A stretch of DNA of 64,000 bases from Pseudodesulfovibrio indicus (GCF_001563225.1 NZ_CP014206.1:1302001-1366000); one strand, 5' to 3'. Counted from the first letter of the stretch, positions 19,584 through 28,489 are shown. The notes: generated by a model not told the origin, from the sequence alone. Numbers and translations: made by a program.

Positions 19584-19895
19584 CTACATGGTGGCTTCCC
19601 GCTCGCGGACCTTTGTAACCGCATCCTCCTGCCTGGGACGCCGGGCGGTCTTGAGGACCGGCATCAGCGTGTACCCCATTTCCCTGGCCATGAATTCGAG
19701 CACGGAGACGTTGCGCGTCGCCTTGACGATCTCGAACATGGTCTCGGCGCCCAGCTTGGCGTGGGCGTCGAACGGGTTGAGTTCCCGAAGCAGCGTGGAA
19801 TACGGCTTCTTGATCGCACGGGAGACATCTTTGGCAGGGATGTGTCCCTCCAGGACCACGTCCTGGACCTTCTTAGTCAGGTTTTTCTCGAACAT
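19584..19895 (-). CDS. Small CII-like regulator, paralog A
   Basis: A 103-residue protein beginning MFEKNLTKKVQDVVL and containing KPYSTLLRELNPFDAHAKLGAETM. This matches the phage regulatory CII-type family, small predicted DNA-binding proteins. It is clearly paralogous to the 82-residue gene at 26870-27118 and has a longer basic tail (about 80-103, with KTARRPRQED). The start at 19895 aligns with the paralog; an upstream in-frame ATG adds five residues. No phage structural genes are near. The regulator role is inferred from family. Confidence 0.7.
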   Translation of the reverse strand: MFEKNLTKKVQDVVLEGHIPAKDVSRAIKKPYSTLLRELNPFDAHAKLGAETMFEIVKATRNVSVLEFMAREMGYTLMPVLKTARRPRQEDAVTKVREREATM

Positions 19896-19936
19896 GTTTA
19901 CCCCCCACATGTTGGATATTCTGCCATGTAAAAGAC

Positions 19937-19964
19937 GTTATCCCTTTTTCCTCTTTTGCGTCAA
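19937..19964 (-). promoter_or_regulatory. Candidate promoter for CII-like gene A
   Basis: On the minus strand: TTGACG (19959-19964), a 16-base spacer and GATAAC (19937-19942), 42 bases before the start codon. Confidence 0.45.
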
Positions 19965-20109
19965 CGAAAATTGAAAAGAAAGCAAAGATGCTGTCAGAAG
20001 AAGGCCAGATGGGGGGCTTTTCAGGATAAAAAAACAGATTTTCCGAGTCCGCGAGGGTGGAAATAGCGTTTTGATCAGGGTCGGGTTGACCTACGAAGTA
20101 TAGATCAAT

Positions 20110-22044
20110 CTATTTTTTGCACTGTCCCATGAACTGCATGGCGAGCATGGTGATGTCGTCGGACTGCTCCGCGCCCCTGGCGAATTCCTTGATGGCCGCG
20201 GCCACGTCCTTGACCAGTTTGGGGGCGAACGGTTCGTCGTCCTTGGTCAGCAGGCCGAGGAGCCGGTCTTCGGAGAAGAGGGTTTTCTCCGGGTCCATGG
20301 CTTCGGTCACGCCGTCGGTGTAGATGAAGACGATGTCGCCCGGACGCAGGGTCATGGTCTTGGTGGTGTAGACCATGGTGTCCATGATGCCCGCCACCGG
20401 CTCGCCCAGCGGGGGAATCCACTCGGGCTTGCCGCCGCAGGGCAGGTAGATGGGCGGATTGTGGCCCGCGTTGGCGTAGCGGGTCTCGCCGGTCTCGATG
20501 TTCATGATGGCCAGGAACAGGGTCACGAACATGCAGGACTCGTTTTCGGAGGCCAGGTCCGCGTTGACCTTGGTCAGGATTTCGCCGGGGTCCAGGCCGC
20601 GCTCGGCCACGACCTTGAGCAGGGTCTTGGTCACGGCCATGAAGAAGGCGGCGGGCACGCCCTTGCCGGACACGTCGCCCACCAGGAAGCAGAAGTGCTT
20701 TTCGTCCACGAAGAAGAAGTCGTAGAGGTCGCCGCCCACCTCCTTGGCGGGTTCGATGGAGGCGAACACCTCGAACTCCTTGCGGTCCGGGAAGGCGGGG
20801 AAGAGCTTGGGCAGGATGCCCATCTGGATTTCGCGCGCGATGCGCAGTTCGGACTCGATGCGCTCCTTGGCCGCCGTGGTGGAGGTCAGGTCGCGTATGA
20901 AGTCCTTGAGGGAGTTCTTCATGTACCGGAAGGAGTCGGCCAGGTCGCCGACCTCGTCGTTGGCCCGGATCTCCGGCAGCATGAGGTCCAGGTTGCCGGA
21001 GGCGATCTCGCGGGCGGAGCCGGACAGCTCGCGCAGGGGGAGGGTGATGCGCCGGGCGATGCCCACCGTGACCAGGACCAGGAGCACGAAGCCGATCACG
21101 CCGATGATGATCATGGATTTGGACAGGCTGTAGACTCCGGCCAGCATCTCCTCCTTGGGGAAGACGATGCCGATGGACCAGCCGCCGTATTTCAGCCCCT
21201 GGCTGAACATGTAGCTCTCCTTGCCGTCGATGACCTTGCCCACCGGGGCGAAGGTCGGTTCGCCGGAGAGCATGCGCTTGCCCAACTGCCGGAGTTCCTC
21301 GGAGCCGCGCTCCTCGGCCAGGGAGAAGACGGTCTGGTTCATGACCAGGTTGTCGTCGGGGTGGGTGATGAAGGTCCCGTGACGCGACAGCAGGAAGGCG
21401 TAGCCGGTGTCGAACAGCCGGATGGAGCCGACCATTTTTTGGAGCCATTCCAAAGAGATGTCGGCGGTGACCACGCCCGCGAACACGGACCTCCCCTCTA
21501 CGGTGCGGTAGAAGGGCACGGCATAGGTGGCCATGATCACGCCGCCGCCCCCCTCGTCGAAGTACGGCTCGGTCCAGACGCTCTGGCCCAGCTCCTTGGG
21601 GATCTGGTACCAGTCCATGTAGAAATACCGGTAATGGGCGTCGCCGAGCATGGTGAAGCCGATGCGCCCGCCCGAGCGGAAATAGTAGGGGGCGAAGTAG
21701 AGCTTGTCGCGCTCCAGGAAGTACGGCTCGAAGGCGATGGCCATGCCGTAGATTTCCGGGTTGTTGGCCAGGACGCGGCGGTTGAGGTCGAGGATCTCCT
21801 TGCGCGACAGGGTGGCGTCCTCCAGGGAGAAGGCGATGTTTTCGGCCACCTTCTGGACCCCGGACAGGACCGAGTCGATGCGTTCGGCGGTGCCGGTCAC
21901 GAGCAGCCGGGAGTTCTCCTCGGCCTGGGACAGGATGATCCCGCGCGAGGCGGTGAAGTTGTAGGCCACGATGGCGGCCACGATGACGAAGGCGCAGCTC
22001 AGGATGAAAAAGGTCAGCTTGAAGGCGATGGGATACCGTTTCAT
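20110..22044 (-). CDS. SpoIIE-type serine phosphatase with Cache sensor and HAMP
   Basis: A 644-residue membrane signalling protein: a membrane helix (about 10-30), a double-Cache periplasmic sensor (about 40-300), a second helix (about 310-335), HAMP (about 335-390) and a PP2C/SpoIIE phosphatase (about 420-640). Conserved aspartates are in EVGGDLYDFFFV and LVGDVSGKG. Enzymes of this type dephosphorylate anti-sigma antagonists, but no antagonist or anti-sigma gene is adjacent. It overlaps the upstream binding-protein gene by four bases (ATGA) and is last in a five-gene operon, so the binding protein may feed its sensor domain. That link is inference. Confidence 0.88.
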   Translation of the reverse strand: MKRYPIAFKLTFFILSCAFVIVAAIVAYNFTASRGIILSQAEENSRLLVTGTAERIDSVLSGVQKVAENIAFSLEDATLSRKEILDLNRRVLANNPEIYGMAIAFEPYFLERDKLYFAPYYFRSGGRIGFTMLGDAHYRYFYMDWYQIPKELGQSVWTEPYFDEGGGGVIMATYAVPFYRTVEGRSVFAGVVTADISLEWLQKMVGSIRLFDTGYAFLLSRHGTFITHPDDNLVMNQTVFSLAEERGSEELRQLGKRMLSGEPTFAPVGKVIDGKESYMFSQGLKYGGWSIGIVFPKEEMLAGVYSLSKSMIIIGVIGFVLLVLVTVGIARRITLPLRELSGSAREIASGNLDLMLPEIRANDEVGDLADSFRYMKNSLKDFIRDLTSTTAAKERIESELRIAREIQMGILPKLFPAFPDRKEFEVFASIEPAKEVGGDLYDFFFVDEKHFCFLVGDVSGKGVPAAFFMAVTKTLLKVVAERGLDPGEILTKVNADLASENESCMFVTLFLAIMNIETGETRYANAGHNPPIYLPCGGKPEWIPPLGEPVAGIMDTMVYTTKTMTLRPGDIVFIYTDGVTEAMDPEKTLFSEDRLLGLLTKDDEPFAPKLVKDVAAAIKEFARGAEQSDDITMLAMQFMGQCKK

Positions 22045-23018
22045 TGCGCCATCCCCTTGTAGAAATCCTCGTATGGGACGTGTTCGTCCAGGAAACCGGT
22101 ATCCACCAGCGCCTTGGCCACGCTCTCGAAGTCATCCTTCCGGAGCACGCCCAGGGTGGTGTCCATGTCGGACATGATGATGTCTTCCATGCGCCGGAGC
22201 ATCCAGCGCTGGTGCACGCGGCTGGCCGGGACCTTGGCCGCCCGCATGCGCTGCATGACGATGTCCAGGGTCTCCTCCGGGTGGGCGAAGGCGTATTGCC
22301 AGCCCCGGATGGTGGCCCGGACCAGCCCCCGGCACAGGTCGGGCCGCTGCTCGGCGGTCTTTTCCAGGCAGTAGATGCCGTCCTCGGGGAAGTTCAGCCC
22401 CGCGTCGTTGAAGAACAGGGGCTGGAGGTCGGATTGGTCCAGTCCGTAGGTGGTCAGGGTATGGTACTCGTTGTACCACATGCCCGAGCAAGCGGCCACG
22501 CCGCCGCGCAGGAAGAGGTCCAGGGACGAGGTCTGCGGGACCACCGTGGCGTTGATGCCGTATTGCCGGAACAGGGCGCGGGCCTGGGTCTGGAACTCGT
22601 TGGCCCACAGCCCGACCTTCCTGCCCTCAAGGTCCTGGAAGGACGTGATGCCCGAGGACTTCATGGCGATGAGCATGAGGGCGGAGCGCTGGACGATCTG
22701 GGCGATGTTGACGATGGGCAGGTTCTCGCGCCGCTGGATGCCGGTGGCCAGGAACATGGTGGCGAACTGCGCCTTGCCGGACTCCAGGTATTCGCTGGCC
22801 AGGATGTCCGGCCCGCCGGAGAGGAGCGTCAGGTCGACGCCCTCCTCCTCGTAGAAGCCGAGGTCCTTGGCCGCGAAGAATCCCGCGAACTGGGCCTGGG
22901 GCAGCCATTGCAGGATCAGGGTGGCCTTTTCCAGGGCCGAGGCGGGCGCGGGCAGGATGAGGGCCAGGAGCAGGACGCCCAACAGGGCGAGGCGGGGCGG
23001 TCGTATATGGGTGCGCAT
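22041..23018 (-). CDS. NMT1/THI5-like periplasmic substrate-binding protein
   Basis: A 325-residue exported protein with a signal peptide (cleavage near ASA-LE). The mature start KATLILQWLPQAQFAGFFAAKDLGFYEEEGVD has the form seen in the NMT1/THI5 family, which binds pyrimidine-like or aromatic compounds for ABC import. No permease or ATPase gene is adjacent. Instead it lies between a rhodanese and a SpoIIE phosphatase, with a four-base overlap to the latter, so it may act as a ligand receptor rather than a transporter part. It starts five bases after the rhodanese stop. Confidence 0.83.
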   Translation of the reverse strand: MRTHIRPPRLALLGVLLLALILPAPASALEKATLILQWLPQAQFAGFFAAKDLGFYEEEGVDLTLLSGGPDILASEYLESGKAQFATMFLATGIQRRENLPIVNIAQIVQRSALMLIAMKSSGITSFQDLEGRKVGLWANEFQTQARALFRQYGINATVVPQTSSLDLFLRGGVAACSGMWYNEYHTLTTYGLDQSDLQPLFFNDAGLNFPEDGIYCLEKTAEQRPDLCRGLVRATIRGWQYAFAHPEETLDIVMQRMRAAKVPASRVHQRWMLRRMEDIIMSDMDTTLGVLRKDDFESVAKALVDTGFLDEHVPYEDFYKGMAQ

Positions 23019-23023
23019 GTCGG

Positions 23024-24187
23024 CTATTTCCCTATAACCCGGTCGAATTCCTCGACCTTGTCCTTCCAGAGCGGGTCTCCGGTTTCCCCTTTCCAGGCCA
23101 GTCGCGGGTCCACCTGGACGATGAGCATGCCCTGCATGACCGAGTGGACGGCATACCCGTCCTCGGTCAGTTTGCGCATGGATTTCAAGAGGATGGTTTC
23201 CGTCATTCCGGTGTCCTCGCTGACCTTGCCCATGTCGATGACCACGTAGTTGTCGAACTTGATGTTGGCCAGGAGGTAGCTGACCACCTTGCGGTCGGCA
23301 TTGTCCAGCCGCTGGTCCGCGGTCAGTTCCAGGAGCCGGGCCTGGTCGCTGGCCACGGTCCGGTCCACCTCGATGACCGGCTTGACCAGGGCGGGGTCCC
23401 CGGCGATGGGGCGGATGCCGCCGTCCAGGAAGGCATAGTCGAAATAGTCGTAGGATTCGAGAAAATACTGGAGCCAGAGGACCTGTTTCCCCACCGCGTC
23501 GAAGAAGAGCAACCGTTTCTCGGTCCAGATGCGCGAGGTCACCAGGTCGAGCAGGGGGTCCAGGGGAATGGCCCGGATGTCCGGCAGCCTGGGGACCACG
23601 TCCCGCTGGAACGGGTCGCGGATGTCGATGACCACGGTGCCGGGCCTGGCCGCTTCCTCGGCGAACTCTTGGTAGGATATCAGCCTGCGGTTCAGGGTAG
23701 TCTTGGAGATGACCCTGTCCTCGCGGGCCGGGGTCTCACCCATGAGGGTGGCCCGTTCCGGCGCGGCCTTGATCCAGTCGAAGATGCCGCCGTCGTAGAC
23801 GAAGACGTTTTCGAAGGCCTGCGACAGGGCGATCTGGGCTGCCTGGTAGCTCTTGGCGCAGGAGTGCCCGTTGCAGTAGAAGACCATGGGTTCCGACGCC
23901 TGCTTGGGGCGCAGGTACTCGAGCTTCTGGCTGAAGTCCTCCTCGGTCAGGGGCAGGAGCACGGCCTTGTTGATGTGCGCCACCTCGTATTCGAAGCGCG
24001 AGCGGATATCCACGACCACGGCGGCGTCGTAGTCGGCCATGAGCCGTTCCGTGGTGATCCAGGGGACCTCCGGGTAGTAGGGCCGCAGGGGGAAGTCGTC
24101 CTGGGCGCGGGCCGGGGAGCCGCCCGCCGGCGGGAAGACCAACAGGGCGAGCAGGAGGGCGAGCAGCGGGGCGGCGGAGCGGGTCAT
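23024..24187 (-). CDS. Exported tandem rhodanese-domain protein
   Basis: A 387-residue protein with a signal peptide (MTRSAAPLLALLLALLVF) and two rhodanese-like domains. Domain 1 (about 45-155) has FYCNGHSCAKSY, placing a Cys in the expected active-site loop. Domain 2 (about 170-275) has LLFFDAVGKQVLW at the equivalent place and so lacks the catalytic Cys. A C-terminal region (about 285-387) resembles a small alpha/beta domain with no clear family. Rhodaneses move sulfane sulfur or act as binding modules. It overlaps the alpha/beta-hydrolase gene by four bases. Confidence 0.8.
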   Translation of the reverse strand: MTRSAAPLLALLLALLVFPPAGGSPARAQDDFPLRPYYPEVPWITTERLMADYDAAVVVDIRSRFEYEVAHINKAVLLPLTEEDFSQKLEYLRPKQASEPMVFYCNGHSCAKSYQAAQIALSQAFENVFVYDGGIFDWIKAAPERATLMGETPAREDRVISKTTLNRRLISYQEFAEEAARPGTVVIDIRDPFQRDVVPRLPDIRAIPLDPLLDLVTSRIWTEKRLLFFDAVGKQVLWLQYFLESYDYFDYAFLDGGIRPIAGDPALVKPVIEVDRTVASDQARLLELTADQRLDNADRKVVSYLLANIKFDNYVVIDMGKVSEDTGMTETILLKSMRKLTEDGYAVHSVMQGMLIVQVDPRLAWKGETGDPLWKDKVEEFDRVIGK

Positions 24188-24696
24188 GGTCGGGACGCCT
24201 CCAGGACGTCGGTCAGGAACCGGGCGAACAGGGCGCACAGCTCCGGGGTGGAATGTTCGAGCCGGTGGTTGTCCGCAAGGACGTGCAGGGCGGCGTTGTG
24301 GGTCCGGGCGAAGCGGACGGAGTTGTCCACCGGAACGATGTCGTCGTCCCATCCGTGGACCACGGTCACGCGGTCGGGCAGGCCGGAAAAGACGTGCACC
24401 GCATAGCCGGGCAGATACACGGCGGGGGCCAGCAGGAACAGTCCTGCCGCGCCGGACCCGGCAGCGGCGGCCACGTAGCCGCCCATGCTGGACCCGGCCA
24501 GGATCGCGGGCCGGTCGTCCTCCCGAAGCAGCCCGGCCAGCCGTTCCACCCGCAGGTCCGGGTCATCGAGGTCCGAGAAGTCCGGCCCCTCCATGGTCAG
24601 TCCCAACCCCTTGGCGGTTTCGGCCAGGGCGAGGCTCTTGGTCCCCCAGGGGGTGCTCAGGGAGCCGTGGCACCAGATCAGGCGCGCGTCAGTCAT
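24184..24696 (-). CDS. Small alpha/beta hydrolase
   Basis: A 170-residue alpha/beta-fold protein. The nucleophile elbow is GSSMGGY (near 63-69), the acidic residue lies in HGWDDDIVP, and the catalytic His is in DNHRLEHS. It resembles YqiA/RBBP9-like esterases. Start 24696 follows GGAGGA. It overlaps the hybrid kinase stop by eight bases and the rhodanese start by four, so it is translationally embedded in the signalling operon. The substrate is unknown. Confidence 0.8.
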   Translation of the reverse strand: MTDARLIWCHGSLSTPWGTKSLALAETAKGLGLTMEGPDFSDLDDPDLRVERLAGLLREDDRPAILAGSSMGGYVAAAAGSGAAGLFLLAPAVYLPGYAVHVFSGLPDRVTVVHGWDDDIVPVDNSVRFARTHNAALHVLADNHRLEHSTPELCALFARFLTDVLEASRP

Positions 24697-26704
24697 GGTC
24701 CGTTCCTCCAGGCTCTTTCCCATCCTTCCCGGCCAGCAGGTGGATGGTCTCGAACAGGGCGCTTTTCTTGACCGGCTTGGGCAGGTGGTAGTCCGCGCCC
24801 GCGTCACGGCAGCGCCGGGCGTCCTCGTCCAGGGCGAAGGCGGTCATGGCCACGATGGGCGTGGGCGGAAGCTTCTGCTCCCGCTCCCAGTCGCGGATGG
24901 CTCGGGTGGCCTGGAAACCGTCCATGACCGGCATCTGGATGTCCATGAGCACCAGGTCCCAGCCGCCCTTCTTGAACATCTCGACCCCGGTCTTGCCGTC
25001 CTCGGCCACGGTCAGGCGGCAGGGGGTGGATTGCAGGTAAATCTGGGTCACGAAGGCGTTGTACTTGGAATCCTCCAGCATGAGGATGTTGATGGGCGGC
25101 AGCGCGGCTGTTTCGTCGGTCTGGTCGGGCGTCCTGGCCTGCGCGGGCTGCCCTGCGGTGCCGAAGCGGGCCGTGAAATGAAAGGTGCTGCCCTTGCCCG
25201 GCGTGCTCTCGGCCCAGATGCGGCCGCCCATCATGTGCGACAGCTCCTTGCTGATGGCCAGCCCCAGGCCGGTGCCGCCGAACTGGCGGGTGGTGGAGCT
25301 GTCCGCCTGGGTGAAGGCCTCGAAGATCGCGCCGAGCTTGTCTCCGGCCACGCCCACGCCGGTGTCGGTGATGGAGAAGTGGAGCAGGACCTGCTCGCCC
25401 TCCTGGGCGGCCAGATCGACCGCCAGACTGACCGATCCCTTGTCGGTGAACTTGACCGCGTTGCCCAGCAGGTTGATGAGGATCTGGCGCAGCCGGGAAG
25501 GATCGCCCGTCAGCCGGGACGGGATATCCGGGGCCATGGTGCAGGAAAGGGTCAGCCCCTTCTGTTCGGCCTTGGTGTTGATCACCCCGCAGGTCTTGTC
25601 CAGGACTTCTCCGAGCACGAACCATGTGTGCTCCAGCTCCAGGTGTCCGGCCTCGATCTTGGACAGGTCCAGGATGTCGTCGAGGATCTCCAGCAGGTTC
25701 TCGCCCGCGGTGCGGAAGACGTCCACGTAACGGGCCTGGGCCTCGGACAACTCGGTCTCCCAGAGGATGTCGGCCATGCCGAGGATGGCGTTCATGGGCG
25801 TCCTGATCTCGTGGCTCATGGAGGCCAGGAAGCTGCTCTTGGCCAGGTTGGCCACTTCGGCGGCCTTCTTGGCGCTGCGCACATCCTCCAGGGCTGCGTT
25901 CAGGGATTCGTTCTTGCTTTTGAGCTCCTCGGTGCGCTCCTTGACCGTGCTCTCCAGGAGGTTCTGGTGATTCTGGAGCTTGGCGTTGGCCTCCTTGAGG
26001 TCGTTGATCAGGTGCTTGACCGACTGGCGCATGTCGTCGATGGCCCGGGCCAGGCTGCCCAGCTCGTTGGAGGCCGAGGTGTCGATGGAGGCGTCGAGAT
26101 TGCCGTCGGCGATGGTCGTGGCCGACTCCTCCAGGGCGGTGAGCGGGTTGAGGAAATGTTTCCGCATGTAGCGGATGGCGGCCACGGTCAGGGCCAGGAT
26201 GAGGAGCAGCCCCAGGGCGAAGGTCAGGGCCACGTACATGCCCATCTCCTGGATGTAGCCTTCGGTGGACATGGCCAGGTTGAAGGAGCCGATCCAGTCG
26301 CCGTACTTGCGGATCTCCACTGACCGGGTCAGGAACCGCTTGTCGCGGGCGAAGTATTCGAAGTCGTGGCCCGTGAACCGGGGGCGGGACTTGGAAGCCA
26401 TGATCTCGCGGCCGGTGACCACCTGGGCGAAGGCCACGTCCTCGTCCTGGAGCACGGCGTCGATGAAGTCGCGGGCCGAGGCGTGGTCCACCTGCCAGAC
26501 CGCGCTGGCCAGGCTGGTCTTTGCCAGGTGGGCGATGCTGTCCGCGCGCTCGGCCAGCCGGACATGCAGCCGGTAGGCGTTGAACAGGATGAGTGCGCAG
26601 GAGAAAACGAGGACGATGGCGGTGATGAAGGCCAGTTGGGCGAGCTTGGCCCTCCGGCTCAGGGAGCCTGCCGCGGTGAGCCTCGTTCTGGGAATGGAAA
26701 GCAT
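24689..26704 (-). CDS. Hybrid sensor histidine kinase with receiver domain
   Basis: A 671-residue membrane kinase. Two helices (about 22-45 and 170-195) bracket a periplasmic sensor of about 120 residues. HAMP (about 195-250) and a coiled coil follow. The HisKA box is [16 protein letters not shown], the HATPase has [17 protein letters not shown] and [14 protein letters not shown], and the C-terminal receiver has a phospho-acceptor Asp in [13 protein letters not shown]. No DNA-binding output is encoded, so signalling probably passes through phosphotransfer or the receiver. It heads an operon of five coupled genes that ends with the SpoIIE phosphatase. Confidence 0.92.
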   Translation of the reverse strand: MLSIPRTRLTAAGSLSRRAKLAQLAFITAIVLVFSCALILFNAYRLHVRLAERADSIAHLAKTSLASAVWQVDHASARDFIDAVLQDEDVAFAQVVTGREIMASKSRPRFTGHDFEYFARDKRFLTRSVEIRKYGDWIGSFNLAMSTEGYIQEMGMYVALTFALGLLLILALTVAAIRYMRKHFLNPLTALEESATTIADGNLDASIDTSASNELGSLARAIDDMRQSVKHLINDLKEANAKLQNHQNLLESTVKERTEELKSKNESLNAALEDVRSAKKAAEVANLAKSSFLASMSHEIRTPMNAILGMADILWETELSEAQARYVDVFRTAGENLLEILDDILDLSKIEAGHLELEHTWFVLGEVLDKTCGVINTKAEQKGLTLSCTMAPDIPSRLTGDPSRLRQILINLLGNAVKFTDKGSVSLAVDLAAQEGEQVLLHFSITDTGVGVAGDKLGAIFEAFTQADSSTTRQFGGTGLGLAISKELSHMMGGRIWAESTPGKGSTFHFTARFGTAGQPAQARTPDQTDETAALPPINILMLEDSKYNAFVTQIYLQSTPCRLTVAEDGKTGVEMFKKGGWDLVLMDIQMPVMDGFQATRAIRDWEREQKLPPTPIVAMTAFALDEDARRCRDAGADYHLPKPVKKSALFETIHLLAGKDGKEPGGTDHD

Positions 26705-26815
26705 CGGTCGTTACAGCCCTCGGGTTTTTGGATACAGCATATTTCTAAGCTGATCGGGCGATTTTGGCAAGGAGACAAGCGGGTTTCTCCGCTTCTTCCG
26801 GGCTGAGCGAAGGGC

Positions 26816-26843
26816 AAAAAAAGGCCGGGCGCAAGGCCCGGCC
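26816..26843 (-). terminator. Terminator of CII-like gene B
   Basis: Read on the minus strand, a GGCCGGGC/GCCCGGCC stem is followed by seven T. It lies 26 bases past the stop of the gene at 26870. Confidence 0.85.
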
Positions 26844-26869
26844 GGAAAAATGGTCACCTGTTCGGAAAT

Positions 26870-27118
26870 CTAGGCCATGCCCTGTTCCAGGGTGAACCCC
26901 ATCTCCGTCGCCATGAACTGGAGCGGACGGACGTCGTGGGTCACCTTCATGATTTCGAGCAGGGTCTCCGCGCCCAGCTTGGCGCTGGCGTCGAAGGGAT
27001 TGATTTCCCGCATCAGGGTCGAATACGGCTTGTTGATCTTCTGTGCAACGATCTTGGCCTGAATGCCGCTGTCGAGAATGCAGTCCTGGACAACCTTGGT
27101 TACGTTCTTTTCAAACAT
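26870..27118 (-). CDS. Small CII-like regulator, paralog B
   Basis: An 82-residue protein beginning MFEKNVTKVVQDCILDSG and containing KPYSTLMREINPFDASAKLGAETL. It is plainly related to paralog A (19584-19895) but ends at residue 82 without the basic tail. The family is that of phage CII-type regulators. A GGGAGGG site precedes the ATG. Upstream lies an AT-rich promoter region, then, 147-224 bases away, the TGTCGCA array, which makes this gene the best candidate for control by that array. Confidence 0.7.
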   Translation of the reverse strand: MFEKNVTKVVQDCILDSGIQAKIVAQKINKPYSTLMREINPFDASAKLGAETLLEIMKVTHDVRPLQFMATEMGFTLEQGMA

Positions 27119-27264
27119 CGTGCCCTCCCGCAGAGTTTGATGGTTTGTGGCGAGTTGTTGGAGCTAATAAAGCAACCGCCGTGCCACAATCTCGTTATTT
27201 TTATTATAATTCGCCATTTCGATAGGTTATAAAAACTCTAAAGATTTGTTTGTTTCCCGACAGG

Positions 27265-27342
27265 TGTCGCACATGTGTCGCACAATGTGTCGCAGTGCGA
27301 CAACTGCGACATGTGTGTCGCATTTGCGACATATGTCGGACA
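27265..27342. repeat. Array of TGTCGCA / TGCGACA half-sites
   Basis: Four TGTCGCA (starts 27265, 27276, 27288, 27316), three TGCGACA (27296, 27305, 27325) and a variant TGTCGGACA (27334) in 78 bases. The centres are 8-12 bases apart, close to one helical turn, and the sites occur in both orientations. This looks like a multi-site operator for a cooperative DNA-binding protein. Confidence 0.75.
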
Positions 27343-27483
27343 ACTCCACGCGGCGGGCGCTCATGGCGGTGCGCACGGTGTCGCGCCAGGGATTCGCGTC
27401 ATTCGGCGCGCTCGTGACGCGCGACGGGGCATCCTCTGCGGGGCAATCGAATTCGGGCGGGGCAAGCGGGAAGGCGGTATGGC

Positions 27484-27513
27484 GGCGCAAAAAAAGGGAG
27501 CCGCTTTCGCGGC
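27484..27513 (-). terminator. Terminator of the tetR / small peptide transcript
   Basis: Read on the minus strand, stem GGGAGCCGC/GCGGCTCCC with loop GAAA is followed by a run of T. The only upstream minus-strand genes it can serve are the 40-residue peptide gene and tetR. Confidence 0.8.
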
Positions 27514-27633
27514 TCCCTGGATCCCGGCTGGCGCCGGGTCGTCCGAAACGTATCGTCAGGCTGTCAGGTGTGGGTTGCGGTCCATTTCTGTGCGCCTTAG
27601 GAGGTGTGATCCGTTCGGGACTAAGGGTGCTGT

Positions 27634-27756
27634 TTAGGAATTCTGTCTGTTGGCCCAGTCCTGGGACCAGGTCTTCCAGGAGTCGATGTAATTGACCCAG
27701 GCGCGGGTGCCCAGGACGATCTCCAAAATTCTGGATGCGGTAAGGTTATTGAACAT
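27634..27756 (-). CDS. Trp-rich small protein (40 aa), tetR-linked
   Basis: A 40-residue peptide: an N-terminal hydrophobic helix (LTASRILEIVLGTRAW) and a polar tail with three more Trp (SWKTWSQDW), giving four Trp in all. A GAGGT site lies eight bases before the ATG. It begins 70 bases after the TetR stop on the same strand, and a clear terminator follows it, so the two probably form one transcript. It could be a small membrane-associated protein. I recognise no family. Expression is not proven. Confidence 0.6.
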   Translation of the reverse strand: MFNNLTASRILEIVLGTRAWVNYIDSWKTWSQDWANRQNS

Positions 27757-27826
27757 ATCTCTTTACCTCGTTTCTTTCGTACCGTTGTCGATCCGTCTCA
27801 ATGCTTCAACGACATGCCGGGCTTTT

Positions 27827-28417
27827 TTAACAGCCGCCCGTGCCGGGGCTGTGTGTGAGGCTGCGCTCCACGTGGTTGATCGTCTCGGCGAAGAGGTTGT
27901 CGGACTCGTAGGGGGACAGGAGGCTGGTGCGGACCGAGCCGACGATGTTGCCGTAGATGATCAGCGCGGTCTGCTCCGTGGGGAGGGAGCGGATCGAGCC
28001 GTCCTCGATGCCTTTGGAGACGCAGCGTTTCAGCAGGTCAATGAAGACGCTGAACTTTTCGGCCACCTTGGCGCCGTCGACACCGGGCTCCATGTGGCTG
28101 AAGGGGGAGCAGCGGAGCAGGACGGGAAAACCGGTCCGGTGCTGCTCGGTAAAATCGAAATAGGCGGTCATGTAGGCCCGGATGGCCTCAAGCCCGTTTT
28201 CGGCATCCGCGGTGGCCTCGCCCAGGCGGGCGATGAGCCGGTCCGCCATGTCGAAGCCGGCGGCCAGGAACAGCTCCTGCTTGCTGCCGAAATAGTGGGA
28301 AACCAGACCGAAGGACACGTCGGCGCGACCGGCCACGTCCTTGACGGTGGCGGCGTGGAAACCCAGCTGGCCAAAGGCCTCCTGGGCTGCGCTGAGTATG
28401 GCTTCCTTCTTTGTCAT
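27827..28417 (-). CDS. TetR-family transcriptional regulator
   Basis: A 196-residue repressor with an N-terminal helix-turn-helix (about 1-50; AATVKDVAGRADVSFGLVSHYFGSKQELF) and a C-terminal ligand-binding helical domain with no recognised ligand. The start at 28417 follows AGGA and gives the usual TKKEAILSAAQEAF opening. Two copies of a TGATTG-TG-CAATCA palindrome lie just upstream, which suggests self-repression. Its only linked gene is the 40-residue Trp-rich peptide. Confidence 0.9.
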   Translation of the reverse strand: MTKKEAILSAAQEAFGQLGFHAATVKDVAGRADVSFGLVSHYFGSKQELFLAAGFDMADRLIARLGEATADAENGLEAIRAYMTAYFDFTEQHRTGFPVLLRCSPFSHMEPGVDGAKVAEKFSVFIDLLKRCVSKGIEDGSIRSLPTEQTALIIYGNIVGSVRTSLLSPYESDNLFAETINHVERSLTHSPGTGGC

Positions 28418-28439
28418 CGGTCGGTTTTCCTGTATCGAT

Positions 28440-28489
28440 TGATTGTGCAATCAGTCTGTTGATTTCTGTATAGATTGATTGTGCAATCA
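28440..28489. promoter_or_regulatory. Twin TetR operators
   Basis: TGATTGTGCAATCA occurs at 28440-28453 and 28476-28489, each a TGATTG/CAATCA inverted repeat, 36 bases apart, 23-72 bases upstream of the tetR start. This is typical of an autorepressor. Confidence 0.75.

Larger units (their letters stand above)
27119..27633. other. Regulatory gene-free stretch
   Basis: It holds an AT-rich segment (27170-27240) that likely carries the minus-strand promoter of CII-like gene B, the TGTCGCA/TGCGACA array (27265-27342) and the minus-strand terminator at 27484-27513. The short overlapping frames on both strands take their Cys-rich look from the repeats and are not credible genes. Confidence 0.6.

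Noticed and set aside
27265..27342. Repeat array as a CRISPR
   Set aside because: Units are only seven bases with spacers of a few bases in mixed orientation, and no cas gene is present.
27227..27490. Cys-rich minus-strand frame suggesting a zinc protein
   Set aside because: The CxxC-like pairs arise from translating the TGCGACA repeats; there is no ribosome site or conserved fold.
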